Numbered from the stretch's first letter, positions 42,237-53,781 are shown. The stretch: DNA of 64,000 bases from Cranoglanis bouderius (GCA_023630585.1 CM042548.1:22124027-22188026); one strand, 5' to 3'. Program-made: numbers and translations. The notes: generated from the sequence alone by a model not told the origin.

Positions 42237-43195
42237 CAGTTTCAATCAGAATTATTCAACCCTCATTGCAAATGAGGTTTATTGTCAAAATTTACAAACT
42301 TTCAGCTGTTTGCAATGAACAGATCAAACAAAAGCAATTGAAATAGTTCAACACAACGAATGCTTCAAGCGGTTTCCCCAAATTCAACTGAAAATACAAT
42401 TTATAATGATTTCTCCAGTCTCAAAATTATTCAACCCCCTGAAAAGAATCCCTCACGGCAGCACAAATATGCAAAACAGGTGTTGTCTCAACCACACTTG
42501 ATGCAACTAATCAATGGCTTCATTAGTTGCACCAGGTGTGCATGAGCTGAAACACATGAAATACCTGAACTGGCTAGGGGCAGAAAATACATGAAATACC
42601 TGGACGGAGCAGAAAAAGGAAGCTATCAATGGCTGCAACCAGATTTCTGAGAAAAACCCTCGAGTGACTGCAAAAGACCTGCAGCAAGACTTTGTAGCAA
42701 CAGGCACTGAGGTTTCAGTGAGCACAGTATGGCGTGTACTAAACACAGAAGGTTTCCATGCCAGAACTCCAAGGCTCAAAATCATATAAATAAACCACAG
42801 AAGTTTTGGGATTCTATTATGTGGAGCGATGAAACAAAACTGGAACCTTTCGGCACAATGGATCAGCAGTATGTCTGAAGAAAGAAGAATGAAGAAAGAA
42901 CACTCTGTCCACAGTCAAGCATGGTGGTGGCTTGGTGATGCTCTGGGGCTGCTTTGCATCCTCTGGCACTGGAAACCTGCAGCGTGTGGAAGGCAAGATG
43001 GATTCATTGAAGTATCAGGAAATCCTAGCAGAAAACGGCATGCCGTCTGTGAGGAAGCTAAAGCTTGTGTGTCATTGGACCTTCCAACAGGACAATGATC
43101 CCAAGCATACCTCAAATTCCACCAGGCCTTGGTTGCAGAAGTCCTGGAAGATTCTACAGGTCATAACAGCAAAAGGGTGCTCTACTAAGTATATA
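42237..43195 (+). mobile_element. Tc1-G 5' portion with internal deletions
   Basis: CAGTTTCAATCAGAATTATT begins the left inverted repeat. Transposase words follow in broken frames: VKHGGGLVMLWGCFASSGTG, KMDSLKYQEILAENGMPSV, CHWTFQQDNDPKHTSNSTRP (second D), preceded by WDSIMWSDETKLEPFG (first D) near 42,810. After the second D it jumps to GTCATAACAGCAAAAGGGTG (43,159) and then ends at a GGAT microsatellite. Confidence 0.82.
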
Positions 43196-43204
43196 CTACT
43201 AAGA

Positions 43205-43241
43205 TGGGTGGATGGATGGATGGATGGATGGATGGATGGAT
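43205..43241 (+). repeat. GGAT microsatellite
   Basis: About nine ATGG units that cut off Tc1-G. Confidence 0.9.
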
Positions 43242-44332
43242 GTCACAAAAAAGAATATCATTTCTAAGAAATATTTAGTATCTCAAGCAGCTGAGACATT
43301 TTTTGAGCTTTTGTCATTGAAATATTTCAGTTAGGATAAATATTTATAAAGTATAAATATCATGCAGTATTCCATACATTGAATAAGCTTCAGTAACATT
43401 AGGTGTGATGACTATAAAAGAATGCACTTGTTTGCAGGCTTTCAGAGCTGAAGACTCTGGCTGGTCATGAGCATAAAAAAACTTGAAAAAGAATATTGCT
43501 ATGCGTTCTCTGTCAGCACACTCAACACAGTAACCGAGAACCATGTAGCATGTCCTCCACATTTCCTCCACACAGGGAATGCTGCTTTAGAGCATGACTG
43601 CACTATTGCTACTATTGCTTTATTTAATTTAACATTCACTTTATAAGAGAGGAACTGTTGTAGTGGTGAGCAATATGAAAGTTTATCCAGTATACCCATT
43701 GTAATTCTTCTTACATGGATTTTGTTCACACACCAGTATAACAAAATTGTAATATTATAATTTGTTTATACCAGTAGTGAACAATAAACCAACATAATCG
43801 AAAGACTAAACAAGGAGAAAAATGAAAAATATGAAAAACTGGAGCTGCCCACTATGTTGTGATTGACTTGTGTATTAGCCTTTCCTAGAATTTTGCTAGC
43901 TCGCAACAGTAATAAGTGGGGCACAGGGATTTTGGTGTATCACAAACAATGCAAAATGTTTTTATGCCTCTTATACCATGATAATTTTAAAAACTAGACT
44001 GATATAAATCTTTGCTTATACTGTTCACTACTAATCTGTTGTCAATTATAGTTATCTCCTGGGGTTTTGCAGAGTGAGGTAGTAATTGGTGTTTTTATGG
44101 TATAATGCAACCATCAGTTGTCATAATGTCATAAAACATCATAGTGTCAAATAAAGACTAATTATACAGTTAAAGTATCTGATTACTAAATTTAAAATCA
44201 TATGTTTGCAGCATAAAAATCAAATAGTTTTTTTTCACTGCAGGTGACCATTTTCTGCTAACCATTTTACCTCACCACCCCTATTTTTTTTTTGCATTTT
44301 TTTGCTGATAAACTGTTGCTTTTCTGTTTAAG
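43242..44332 (+). other. lyst: 3' part of lyst intron 10
   Basis: No gene or transposon end recognised in about 1.1 kb; T runs near 44,229 and 44,283 belong to the acceptor region of exon 11. Confidence 0.5.
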
Positions 44333-44523
44333 GCTCCAGAATAAACACTGATGAGGCCTTTTATCTGTACACAAATGGTCCTGACTTTACCTCCATAATG
44401 CCATGCAAGTATGGAAAGCCCAGTGGGACATTCTCCAAGTACATTACTCAGGAAGGGCTTCAGTGTGAGCAGATTCGGGAGCTGCTGATGAGGAATTCTG
44501 AAATAGACACTTCATTTATTATT
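44333..44523 (+). CDS. lyst: lyst exon 11
   Basis: Phase 1 in, phase 0 out. Acceptor TTTAAG ends at 44332 and donor GTAAGT starts at 44524. The peptide EAFYLYTNGPD, IMPCKYGKP and CEQIRELLM matches EAFYLYACGPN, VMPCKYGKP and CEQIRELFM of LYST. This is the C-terminal edge of the ConA-like domain and one of the most conserved stretches in the window. Confidence 0.95.
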
Positions 44524-44602
44524 GTAAGTTTTGAGCAAAATTAAGATTACTGCATAGGGATGTGATATCAGTTTGTCATGAGCTCAGTACACTTGAATTG
44601 TA

Positions 44603-45418
44603 CAACCCCAATTCCAAAAAAAGTTGGGACGCTGTGTAAAATGTAAATAAAAACAGAATGCAATGATTTGCAAATCTCATAAAGCCATATTTTATTCGCA
44701 AATGAACATAAAAACACATCAAATGTTTAAACTGAGGAAATGTACCATTTTAAGGGAAAAATAAGGTAATTTTGAATTTGATGGCAGCAACACGTCTCAA
44801 AAATTTGGGAAAGGGCCATGTTTACCACTGTGTGGCATCCCCTCTTCTTTTAAGAAAAGTCCATATATGTCTGGGACCTGAGGAGACCAGTTGCTGGTGT
44901 TTTGGGAGAGGAATGTTGTCCCATTCGTGTCTGATACAGGATTCTAGCTGCTCAACAGTCCTGGGTCTTATTGTCGTATTTTTTCTGATTATTCTGAATT
45001 TACCATTATTCTGAAATTGTTCCACAAATTGTAGACGCAGTTTTTCGCAGATTGATGAACCCCTGCCCATCTTTACTTCTGAAAGACTCTGCTTCTCTAA
45101 GATACTCTTTTTATACCCAATCACGTTACTGACCTGTTGTCAAATAACCTAATTAATTGCGAAATGTTCCTCCAGCTAACACTTACTTTTCCAGCCTTAT
45201 GTTGCCCCGTCCCAAATTTTTTGAGACGTGTTGCGGCTATCAAATTCAAAATTACCTTCTTTTTTTCTTAAAATGGTACATTTCAACAGTTTAAACATTT
45301 GATATGTTTTCTGTAGTCTGTTGTGAATAACATATGGGTTTATGAGATTTGCAAATCATTGCATTCTGTTTTTGTTTACATTTTACACAGTGTCCCAACT
45401 TTTTTAGAATTGGGGTTG
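44603..45418 (-). mobile_element. Tc1-D deletion derivative (816 bp)
   Basis: TA at 44601-44602 and 45419-45420 with ends CAACCCCAATTCCAAAAAAA and its inverse. The inverted repeats are long (about 190 bp). The middle of the transposase is missing compared with the copy at 62,122-63,691, leaving a minus-strand frame (45,070-44,822) that joins MGRGSSICEKLRLQFVEQFQ directly to TVEQLESCIRHEWDNIPLPK and ends RRGDATQW. Confidence 0.9.
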
Positions 45419-45555
45419 TAATATTAACTCACCCTTACACATTTGTGACTCATTATACATGTTATGAGTTTAAATACAGTTGAGTGCAAAAGTGTGCATA
45501 CCCTTAGGACAAAACAAGAAGGCAAAGATATTTATTTTTAAACAACATGATTTGG

Positions 45556-45945
45556 CTTTTTTTTTCCTTCAACTTTTTCTGGTGGGACTGTGGTGGCAAC
45601 AGGCTGAGAAGGTTGGCCCCATCTCCAGCCATATATTCCAGCTCCTCCTTGGGAATCCCCAGACATTTCCAAGCTAACTGTAAGATATAATCTCTCCAGC
45701 AGGTTCTGGATCTTCCCTGGGGTCTCTGTCCAGTGGAACATTCCTGATACAGCTCTAGTAGGAGCCAACCAAGTTGCATCCTTTTAAGGTGCCCAAACCA
45801 AATCAAATGGCTCCTCTTGATTTGGAGGAGCAGTGGCTCTACTCTGAGGCTGTTTAGAATTGTCAAGCTCCTCACACTATCATGGAGAGTAAGACCAGTG
45901 ACCCTGTTGAGAAACCTAATTTCTGCTGCTTGTGCTCAAGACCAT
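45556..45945 (-). pseudogene. LINE reverse transcriptase C-terminus
   Basis: Minus strand: LNSLRVEPLLLQIKRSHLIW, FGHLKRMQLGWLLLELYQ, GQRPQGRSRTCWRDYILQ, LAWKCLGIPKEELEYMAGDG. This is the C-terminal region of a widespread fish non-LTR element (Rex-like). Upstream RT parts continue at 46,620-47,340 after an interruption. Confidence 0.8.
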
Positions 45946-45949
45946 AGGG

Positions 45950-46350
45950 GTATACACTACATGGCCAGAGGTTTGTGGACACCTGAATATCACACCCATA
46001 TGTTGGCCTTCCCCAAACTGTTGCCACAAATGTGGAAGCACAGAATTGTCTAGAATGTCTTTATTTGTACTAGAAATAAGATTTCCCTTTACTGGAACTA
46101 AGGTGCCTAGCCCAAATCTCCGTAATAAGTACCTCCAATTCCAGTATAACAATGCAACTGTTTACAAAGTGAAGTCCATGAAAACATGGTTTGCCAAGGT
46201 TGGTGTGGAAAAACTCGAGTGGCCTGCACAGGGCCATGGTCCCCCACTGAACACCTTTGGGATGAACAGGAATGGCGACTGTGTGCCAGGCCTCACTAAA
46301 ACAAATCTCCACAGCACCATTCAAAAATCTAGTGAAAATGCTTCCTAGAA
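45950..46350 (+). mobile_element. Tc1/mariner-like remnant (TATACACTACATGGCC type)
   Basis: Left end TATACACTACATGGCCAGAG with GTTTGTGGACACCTGA, then transposase C-terminal words KSMKTWFAKVGVEKLEWPAQ, NTFGMNRNGD. Internal deletions and stops. It interrupts the minus-strand LINE. Confidence 0.75.
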
Positions 46351-46354
46351 GAGT

Positions 46355-46612
46355 GGATGTTGTTGGTAGAGGTGGTACAGCGGGTTGTCCACTAATCTTA
46401 GGGTTGGCGGCTCGATTCCTGGCCCACATGACTCCATGTGCCAAAGTGTCCTTGGGCTGGACACTGAACCCCAAGTTGCTCCCGATGGCAGGCAAGTGCC
46501 TTGCATGGTATCTATGCTGCCATTGGTGTGTGCGTGAATGGGTGAATGAGACACAGTGTAAAGCGCTTTGTGAACCACGAAGGTTAAAAGACGCTATATA
46601 AGTACAGACCAT
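46355..46612 (+). mobile_element. tRNA-derived SINE (type 2)
   Basis: tRNA-like head with GGTGGTACAGCGGGTTGTCC and GGTTGGCGGCTCGATTCCTG (B-box region), body CACTGAACCCCAAGTTGCTC and CCATTGGTGTGTG, and the 3' end AAGACGCTATATAAGTACAG, ACCATTTACC typical of one fish SINE group. No target duplication found. Confidence 0.75.
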
Positions 46613-46619
46613 TTACCAT

Positions 46620-47340
46620 ATAGTGATGATTAACCAGTAAACAGAGACCTTATCAAATAAGATCCCAAGGTACATAAACTCCTCCACCACAGGCAAGATG
46701 TATCCCCTCACTTAATGGGACCATCCCACTCTTTTCCAGTTGAGAACCATTTTATTCCTCCTAATTCACACATTGTATGTCAGAGTTCTAATTTAGATGA
46801 TGCAAACAGAATTTCATCATCTGAAATAACAGGACACCTCTCCAACGTTGGCTGCATCCTTTGTCCTTTTTATGAAGAACCACAAACAGGAGCGGAGACA
46901 ATTTTCAACTTATGCGGATGCAACTCAATATGATCACACAGAAACCAGATGGCATGAGGTAGTGACCCACATAGCCCATACTCCTTCAGTAGCTCTCACA
47001 ACAAATGTTGAGTACACAATCATAGACCTTCTCAAAATCAACAAATCACTTGTTGACTGGATTATTACACTCCCATTACCCCTATAAATGTTAAGAGTCG
47101 CTGTACTATTCCACAAGGATGGGTGAAACCCTCATTGTTCCTCCTGAATCTTATGAAAGCCTTCTTTCCAGAGCCCTGGCATAAACTTCCTGGGAGGCAG
47201 AAAAGTGTGATTCCCCTTTTAATTGGAACTCACGCTCAGTAGATGCCACAATCCCAGTTTGCCACTCCAAAGGCACTGCTCTAGATCTCAGTGCAACAGG
47301 GATTCTTCCATCACTGAACAATGTCCCCAATAAAAGTGAA
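46620..47340 (-). pseudogene. LINE reverse transcriptase core, decayed
   Basis: Minus-strand words: EVYARALERR near 47,158, a VDFEKVYD-like stretch near 47,040, and VVEEFMYLGILFDK near 46,670 (family: VEEFKYLGVLF). Stops are frequent. Together with 45,556-45,945 it forms one interrupted copy. Confidence 0.6.
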
Positions 47341-48286
47341 TACTTGCTTGGCAGAGCTTGTGCATGGTCTTGTGACAATGACGCAGTTTTCGCAGTGTGA
47401 TCGAGGTACTCGAAAAACAGATTTTTTTTCAGTATCTGCAGACATGTAATTTATGCACCAGACAATGGTATTGTCTTTTTTTATGTTTTCAGGTTGTCTG
47501 TCTGTCAATCCATCCATTCACCTGTGCCTCTGTTTGAGATTCTCCTTAGCGTCATATCTCACGAACTAGTGGTGAATGTCTGTAGGATTTATATGGATTT
47601 ATCATTGTAATCAGCAGGTGAATTTATTAAATTTTGGAATTGATCCAAATAGGGTCAAGGTCATAGCAAGATCAAATGTTTTTGGCAGTGACTAACTCAG
47701 GTGTCTGGAAAATTACTGACTTGCAAGGCACTGACTCTTGAGACTCCTGCCATAAATGTGAAATAAACATTTCCTACAGAAAACGTCACCATATCAAAGA
47801 TTATAAGCTTTTTATATAACACATTTTGAATCCATGTATTATTAGGCTTAGATTACGTGGATCATCCTTAATCATCCCTGTGAATGAGCTGTTATTGGAA
47901 CAATAAAGTATTAGAAGAAGTGCGTTAATAAACACCTGTCATTTATTTTATAGTCGTAAATATTCAGATCCATGCAGCTATAGAAAATTAATCAACACCT
48001 GATTCAAGAATTCAGGGAAGCTGTGTTAAAATTATGGTAATCCAGATACAACCTGTGTTAAAAGAAAAATTTTTGACAGTCATTCGGGTGTGACGTCATA
48101 GCTCACATGTCCTTCCTGTATCCATGGATAACTATGCTGCTGATTTTCCCGTATGACAAGCAAAAACACTATGCTACATCAGCTGTTATGTCCCAGTATG
48201 AGAACATATGCATGCTTATAGGATGATGATTTGATCTTGCAACAGATATTGGCCTTTTTTTAGCATAGCGTATGAACATTTCCCAG

Positions 48287-48290
<4 letters not shown>
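47341..48290 (+). other. lyst: intron 11 segment, no gene
   Basis: No gene; no clear transposon ends other than Tc1-K at 48,778. Confidence 0.4.

Positions 48291-48376
<86 letters not shown>
48290..48376 (+). repeat. AT-rich microsatellite with GTATAT interruptions
   Basis: AT run of about 20 units followed by imperfect GTATATATAT units. Confidence 0.9.
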
Positions 48377-48377
<1 letters not shown>

Positions 48378-48790
48378 AACATTTTTTTAGAGAGAAGGGT
48401 CACTGCAAATATGTGCATTGTTATTGTCACTGATCATCTTTATTCTATGAAACATTACTCTCCTGATGAGAGCGGACAGTTCACCCATCCACAGGGCATG
48501 ATGAGAACAAAAATGAGATAAATCATAAACTATGACCTTTACAGGCCTTCACATATGGGAAATTTTGGAGCAACATGTTAGAGAGAAGTCTCCACCACCA
48601 TCATCAATACACCAAATGAGGGAATATCTTTTGAACAAATGGTGTTCATCCCTCCAGTACAGTTCAAGAGATGTGTAGAATCTATGCTAAAGCTCATTTA
48701 AGTTGCTCTGGTGCTTTTGTCACCTGTCTTGATATATAAAGGTATACCATGGGGGATGTAAACATTTGCACTCAACTATATATGTAGTAA

Positions 48791-48794
<4 letters not shown>

Positions 48795-48826
<32 letters not shown>
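48795..48826 (+). repeat. CT microsatellite
   Basis: About 16 CT units, next to the left end of Tc1-A copy 3. Confidence 0.9.
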
Positions 48827-48831
<5 letters not shown>

Positions 48832-48833
48832 TA

Positions 48834-50405
48834 CATTGGGTATAGAAAAGTATCACCCCCCTTTAAAATAATCACATTTTGTTGCTTTTCAGCCTGAAAT
48901 GAAAACGGACACAGTTTTTGTTTTATCCAGCTGTATTTACTCAGTGCAACTTATAACATCCAAGTGAAAGATATAACACCAACTTATAAAAAATAATTTA
49001 AAAAAATAAAAAATGAAAAACCAAAATAAAAAAAAAATTCAAAACCAGAATCACTGAGTTGGAAAAAGGATCACCCCCATCCTAAAAATGACTTGTAAAC
49101 TCAATAAGGTGTAGATAATCACCTTCTCAATGGTACACAAAGCCATTTGACTTTCAACTGTGATCAGCTGTGGTCATTTTGATTAGCTCAGCATGAAAAG
49201 AGCTTTCCTGGAGCATTTTGTAGTGCAACTGAAGCAAACAATCAACTATGGGTGGCAAGGCACTGTCAAAAGATATCCGGGATAAAATTGTCAGGAGATG
49301 GATACGAAAAAATTTCAAAGGCTTTATCAATGCTTAGAAGCACAGTGAAATCTATTATTAAGAAGTGGAAAGTATTTGGTACAACACAGACCCTCCCTGG
49401 ATCAGGGAGTAGCTTCAAACTGGATGAAAGAGCCAGAAGGAAACTGGTCAGAGAGGCTACAAAGAGGCCTACAGCAACCCTGAAGCAGTTGCAGGAATTT
49501 ATGACAAAAAGTGGTCATTGTATGCATGTGACACAATATCACAAATTCTCCACAAATGTGGCTTGTATGGGAGGGTTGCAAGAAAAAAGCCACACATGAC
49601 TGAGCTTTGCCAAAATGCACCTTGAGGCCACATGGAAAAAGGTGTTATTGTCAGATGAGACTAAAATTGAATTAATTGGCCTCAACACCAAACGATATGT
49701 CTGGCGGAAATCCAATACAGCTCACCATCCAAATATCACCATCCCTAAAGTAAAGCATGGAGGTGGTAATATCCTGTTATGGGGGTGTTTCTCTGCAGCA
49801 GGGACTGGAGCACTTGTCAGGATAGAAGGAAAATGGATGGGGCAAAATACCATCAAATTCTTGAGGAAAATCTGCTGCCCTCTGCCAGAAAGTTGTCAAT
49901 GGGAAGAAGGTTTACCTTCCAACATGATAATGACCCAAAGCACACAGCAAAACTGACCACACAGTGGTTGAAGGAGAAAAAGATGAATGTCCTTGCATGG
50001 CCTAGTCAGAGCCCAGACTAATTGAAAATCTGTGGAATGACTTGAAGACTGTAGTCCACAAACAGTCACCATCAAATTTAACTGAACTTGAGCAGTTCTG
50101 CAAAGAAGAATGGGCAAATATTGCAAAGTCTAGATGTGCAAAGTTAGTAGAGACATATCCCAACAGACTAAAGGCTGTAATTAAAAAATTAAGGTAAATT
50201 AAAGCAAGGGGGTGATCCTTTTTCCAACTCAGTGATTCTGCTTTTTTATTTTTAAATTGTTTTTTTTCTGACATGTTGGTGTTATATCTTTCACTTGGAT
50301 TTTATAAGCTGCACTGAGTAAATACAGCTGGATGAAACAAAAACTGTCTCTGTTTTCATTTCAGGCTGAAAAGCAACAAAATGTGATTATTTTCTATACC
50401 AACTC
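48834..50405 (+). mobile_element. Tc1-A copy 3, both ends present
   Basis: TA at 48832-48833 then CATTGGGTATAG; the right end is CTATACCAACTC with TA at 50406-50407. Inverted repeats of about 200 bp. The interior includes transposase with the same gene structure as copy 1, whose sequence is very similar. Confidence 0.92.
49252..50210 (+). pseudogene. Tc1-A copy 3 transposase, broken
   Basis: SMLRSTVKSIIKKWKVFGTT and RKLVREATKRPTATLKQLQE (DNA-binding part), then frame changes; VLLSDETKIELIG (first D, W replaced by L), KHGGGNILLWGCFSAAGTG, FQHDNDPKHTAKLTT (second D). The catalytic E region reads SQSPD followed by a deletion that removes LNP and continues IENLWND. C-terminus EEWANIAKSRCAKLVETYPN is present. 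Confidence 0.85.
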
Positions 50406-50407
50406 TA

Positions 50408-50622
50408 TACAGTGAGGGGAAAAAAGTATTTGATCCCCTGTTGATTTTGTACATTTGCCCACTGACAAAGAAATGATCAGTCTATAATTTTAATGGTAGA
50501 TTTTACCTTTGCATATAAGAAGACTATACAGGTGAATTTCCCTGTTTCTAGCTAATTTTGTGACCAATGATTTGTTGTGAAGACCGTTAAAAGCTTAATA
50601 TTTTACCATTGTAGCTTGGCCC

Positions 50623-50628
<6 letters not shown>
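50408..50628 (+). mobile_element. Tc1-like inverted end (CAGTGAGGGG type), solo
   Basis: CAGTGAGGGGAAAAAAGTAT, TTGATCCCCTG and TTGTACATTTGCCCACTGAC, an end of a known fish Tc1/MITE group, abutting Tc1-A copy 3 and broken by an AT microsatellite at 50,629. Confidence 0.7.

Positions 50629-50698
<70 letters not shown>
50629..50698 (+). repeat. AT microsatellite
   Basis: About 34 AT units. Confidence 0.92.
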
Positions 50699-50700
<2 letters not shown>

Positions 50701-50732
50701 TTATAATTCTTATAATATTCTTTAAGACATAT

Positions 50733-52018
50733 AATACTGCGCAAAAGTTTTAAGCAGAAAGAATGCTTTCAAAAATAGACACGTTAATAGTTTGTATTTC
50801 TCAATTAGCAATATGCAAAGTGAGTGAACAGAAGAAAAATCTACATCAAATCAATATTTTGTGTGACCACCCTTTGCCTTCAAAACAGCATCAATTCTTC
50901 TAGGTACACTTGCACAAATCAGGGATTTTGTAGGCATATATTCAGGTGTATGATTAACCAATTATACCAAACAGATGCTAATGATCATCAATTCAATATG
51001 TAGGTTGAAACACAATCATTAACTGAAACAGAAACAGCTGTGTAGGAGGAATATACAGTATAGGTCTTAGGAATATACAGTATTCTTAGGTCTGGAGACA
51101 TGCTTGGCCAGTCCATCACCTTTACCCTCAGCTTCTTTAGCAAGGCAGTGGTTGTCTTGGAGGTGTGTTTAGGGTCGTTATCATATTGGAATATCCAGTT
51201 TCCCTGGGGAGGGGATCATGCTCTGCTTCAGTATGTCACAGTACATGTTGGCATTCATGGTTCCCTCAATGAACTGTAGCTCCCGAGTGCCGGCAGCACT
51301 CATGCAGCCTTAGACCATGACACTACCACCACCATGCTGACTGTAGGCAAGACACACTTGTCTTTGTACTCCTCACCTGGTTGCCGCCACACACGCTTGA
51401 CACCATCTGAACCAAATAAGTTTATCTTGGTCTCATCAGACCACAGGACATGGTTCCTAATCCATGTCCTTAGTCTGCTTGTCTTCAGCAAACTGTTTGC
51501 GGGCTTTCTTGTGCATCATTTTTAGAAGAGTGCACATGCTCAGCATCACAGACATTTGAGATTAATGGCTGTGTGTTGAATTATTTTGAGGGGACAGCAA
51601 ATATACAACAAAAGTCATTAAGAACTATCTTCAGTGTAAAGAAGAACAAGGAGTCCTGGAAGTGATGGTATGGCCCCCACAGAGCCCTGATCTCAACATC
51701 ATCGAGTCTGTCTGGGATTACATGAAGCGAGAGAAGCAACTGAGGCTGCCTAAATCCACAGAAGAACTGTGCTTAATTATCCAAGATGTTTGGGCCAACC
51801 TACCTGCCGAGTTCCTTCAAAAACTGTGCGCAAGTGTACCTAGAAGAATTGATGAATTGGTGTTGTTTTGAAGGCAAAGGGTGGTCACACCAAATATTGA
51901 TTTGATGTAGATTTTTCTTCTTTTCACTCACTTTGCATTTTGTTAATTGATAAATATAAACTATTAATATGTCTATTTTTGAAAACATTCTTACTCTTAA
52001 AACTTTTGCACAGTACTG
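50733..52018 (+). mobile_element. Tc1-C copy with a Tc1-B patch inside (chimera)
   Basis: Ends: left CGCAAAAGTTTTAAGCAGAA (decayed) and right CAGTACTG with TA at 52019-52020. The flanking parts carry the Tc1-C-specific GTGTGACCACCCTTTGCCTT and its inverse near 51,868. On the plus strand the transposase C-terminus WPPQSPDLNIIESVWDYMKR (E region, NIIES) is at 51,668-51,730. The centre 51,086-51,602 is Tc1-B sequence in minus orientation. Confidence 0.82.
51086..51602 (-). mobile_element. Tc1-B patch inside Tc1-C
   Basis: Matches 24,289-24,715 and the start of the right inverted repeat of Tc1-B (GACATTTGAGATTAATGGCT to GGGGACAGCAAAT). It has no intact Tc1-B ends. A block of about 560 bp is missing between 51,530 and 51,560 compared with Tc1-B. 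Transposase word SDETKINLFGSDGVKRVW is on the minus strand. Confidence 0.85.
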
Positions 52019-52278
52019 TATTCATTCAGTGGCATGCATTTTAAACAGCAAAACACTGAGCAGCAATTAAATAATAAAAAAAAAAAAAGTAACTAAGTTA
52101 TTAATTACTCTGTAAGTGTCTCATCCACTGATGTTATATTCTCTTTTTAAAAATCAAGATTATATTGTCTCCTAGAAAAAAATTTTCCTGAAGCTATGTG
52201 AATGTATACAAATGTCTGTTTGATTTAATGATTTTCTTTTCTCTTTCTCTTATGTAAATGCATAAATCCATCACCCAG

Positions 52279-52527
52279 GATAGCCTAGCTGTTGTCTACT
52301 CTCCCAGCAATCCTTCCATGTACACCATCTATGAGCCAGTGATCCGCCTAAAAGGTCAGGTCAAGGCTCCTGTAGCATTCCAGAGGCCCTTCAGTGCTAA
52401 AGAATTGCAGAGCTCTGTGCTGGAGCCTCTGTCACTCAGGCGCTTGCAGGCTTTGGAGCCCCTTGGACTCCACAGCTGTCTGCATAAGATCGGTGGCACT
52501 GGTGCATTCATCTTTCTCTTTGCTCGG
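52279..52527 (+). CDS. lyst: lyst exon 12
   Basis: Exactly 83 codons, phase 0 at both ends. Acceptor CACCCAG ends at 52278 and donor GTAATT starts at 52528. It contains DSLAVVY, YTIYEPVIRLKGQ, QRPFSAKE and IGGTGAFIFLFAR, matching ESLSVVY, YTIYEPVIRLKGQ, QRPFSSKE and IGGTGIFVFLFAR of LYST. It marks the passage from the ConA-like domain to the following helical (DUF4704/armadillo-like) region. Confidence 0.95.
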
Positions 52528-52859
52528 GTAATTACTTAGTAAAAAGCTAATCAGCATGACATTGTGTATGATTAACATTTGAACATACAATATTTTTTGG
52601 GGTATGAAAAACACTTCAGTCTGAATATACAATAGTATTCTATACTTAGGCTCCCCTTCAGTCATGTCTAATATGCAGTTTGGAACTTATTGACATGTTT
52701 TACAAACAGGCTTACTGAAATTGGGCAGCTGCAGATTGGAAAAAGACAAGGCTTTGTTTTGTTTTTTCAGTTTTCAACTGTCCAGTTTCTGTGCCCACTA
52801 TAACCTCAGATACCAGTTCTGTGCTGACAGGAGTGTAACCTGATGTGGTCTTCTACTAT

Positions 52860-53130
52860 TGTAGCCCATGCGCCTCAAGGTTTGAGGTTGTGTGTTCTGA
52901 GATGCTTTTCTGCTCACCATGGTTATAAAGAGTGATTTAGCTTTGACCTGATTTGTGTTACCATAGCCTTCCTGTCAGCTCAAATGATTCTGGCCATTCG
53001 ACTCTGACCTCTCTCATCAACAAGACATTTCCGCCTGCAGAACTGCTGCTCACAGGATGTTTTTTATATTTCACACCATTCTGTGTAAATTCTAGAGACT
53101 GTTGTTCATGAAAATTCCTGGAGATCGGCA
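52860..53130 (+). repeat. dispersed fish repeat (TCATCAACAAG type)
   Basis: Carries CTGACCTCTCTCATCAACAA, TTTCCGCCTGCAGAACTG and CTAGAGACTGTTGTTCATGA, a non-coding repeat common across ray-finned fish genomes as I remember it. No ends could be defined. Confidence 0.5.
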
Positions 53131-53700
53131 TGAGCAGAACCGACAGTTATGTAAGCCACACAGACGCCCGGAACCTGACACTGCCAGTGCCAGTGGTGTA
53201 GACTCCAGCACAGGATATAACAGTCTCTCTCAGTAATGGGGAGTCACAGCAGACAGGAACAGGAGTCCAGTGTCTGAGCGATTTCCCCAAGCTCCAGCTC
53301 AGCCCAAAACCCCATCTTTAAAGGACTGATTAATGTAAAGCTAGTGGACATTGAGGTGTGGATGGAGGGTCAAAAGAAAGCCCTGCATAACTAGCAATGC
53401 ACATGCATAAAGAGCCCACTCTTTTTGCTGAGTGACCAAGCCCATTTAACCCTGATGCACCACCATGCCGTTTTTTCCCTCTCAATATCTAATTGAATTA
53501 ACTGAGCACTGTGTGAGCCCATGAGCCATACCAACATTGGGCCTCATTTATTAAGCTAGATACAAACTGATTTATTCCTAATCTTTCATATGAGTGTTTA
53601 CACAAGAAATTTGGTATTCATGAAAATCCCCAAAATTCAGCAGAATGTTCATATCATAGTTGTGCTCTGGAGTGTGTGTAAATTTACACATAAGAAGACT

Positions 53701-53781
53701 TTTTTTCCCCCTCTTTCAGCTGCTCCCTTAGGGGGTCACCACAGCAGATCACTCATCCACATATTTGATTCTGGCTCAAAT
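53701..53781 (-). mobile_element. Short RTE-tail retroelement with 18-bp TSD
   Basis: About 81 bases whose reverse complement reads ATCTGCTGTGGTGACCCCCT and AAGGGAGCAGCTGAAAGAG, the 3' tail signature of the RTE LINE at 1,834-3,737. It is flanked by TTTACACATAAGAAGACT at 53683-53700 and 53782-53799. A T run at the left corresponds to an A-rich tail. Confidence 0.85.

Larger units (their letters stand above)
45477..48778. mobile_element. Tc1-K: split element, ends 3.3 kb apart
   Basis: Left end TACAGTTGAGTGCAAAAGTG (45,475) and right end, inverted, AGTTGAGTGCAAATGTTTAC (near 48,752-48,775). The interior near the right end has degraded transposase-like words (RSLHHHHQYTK near 48,583). A minus-strand LINE fragment, a Tc1-like fragment and a SINE lie between the ends. 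That the two ends were once one element is inferred from sequence and orientation only. Confidence 0.55.
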
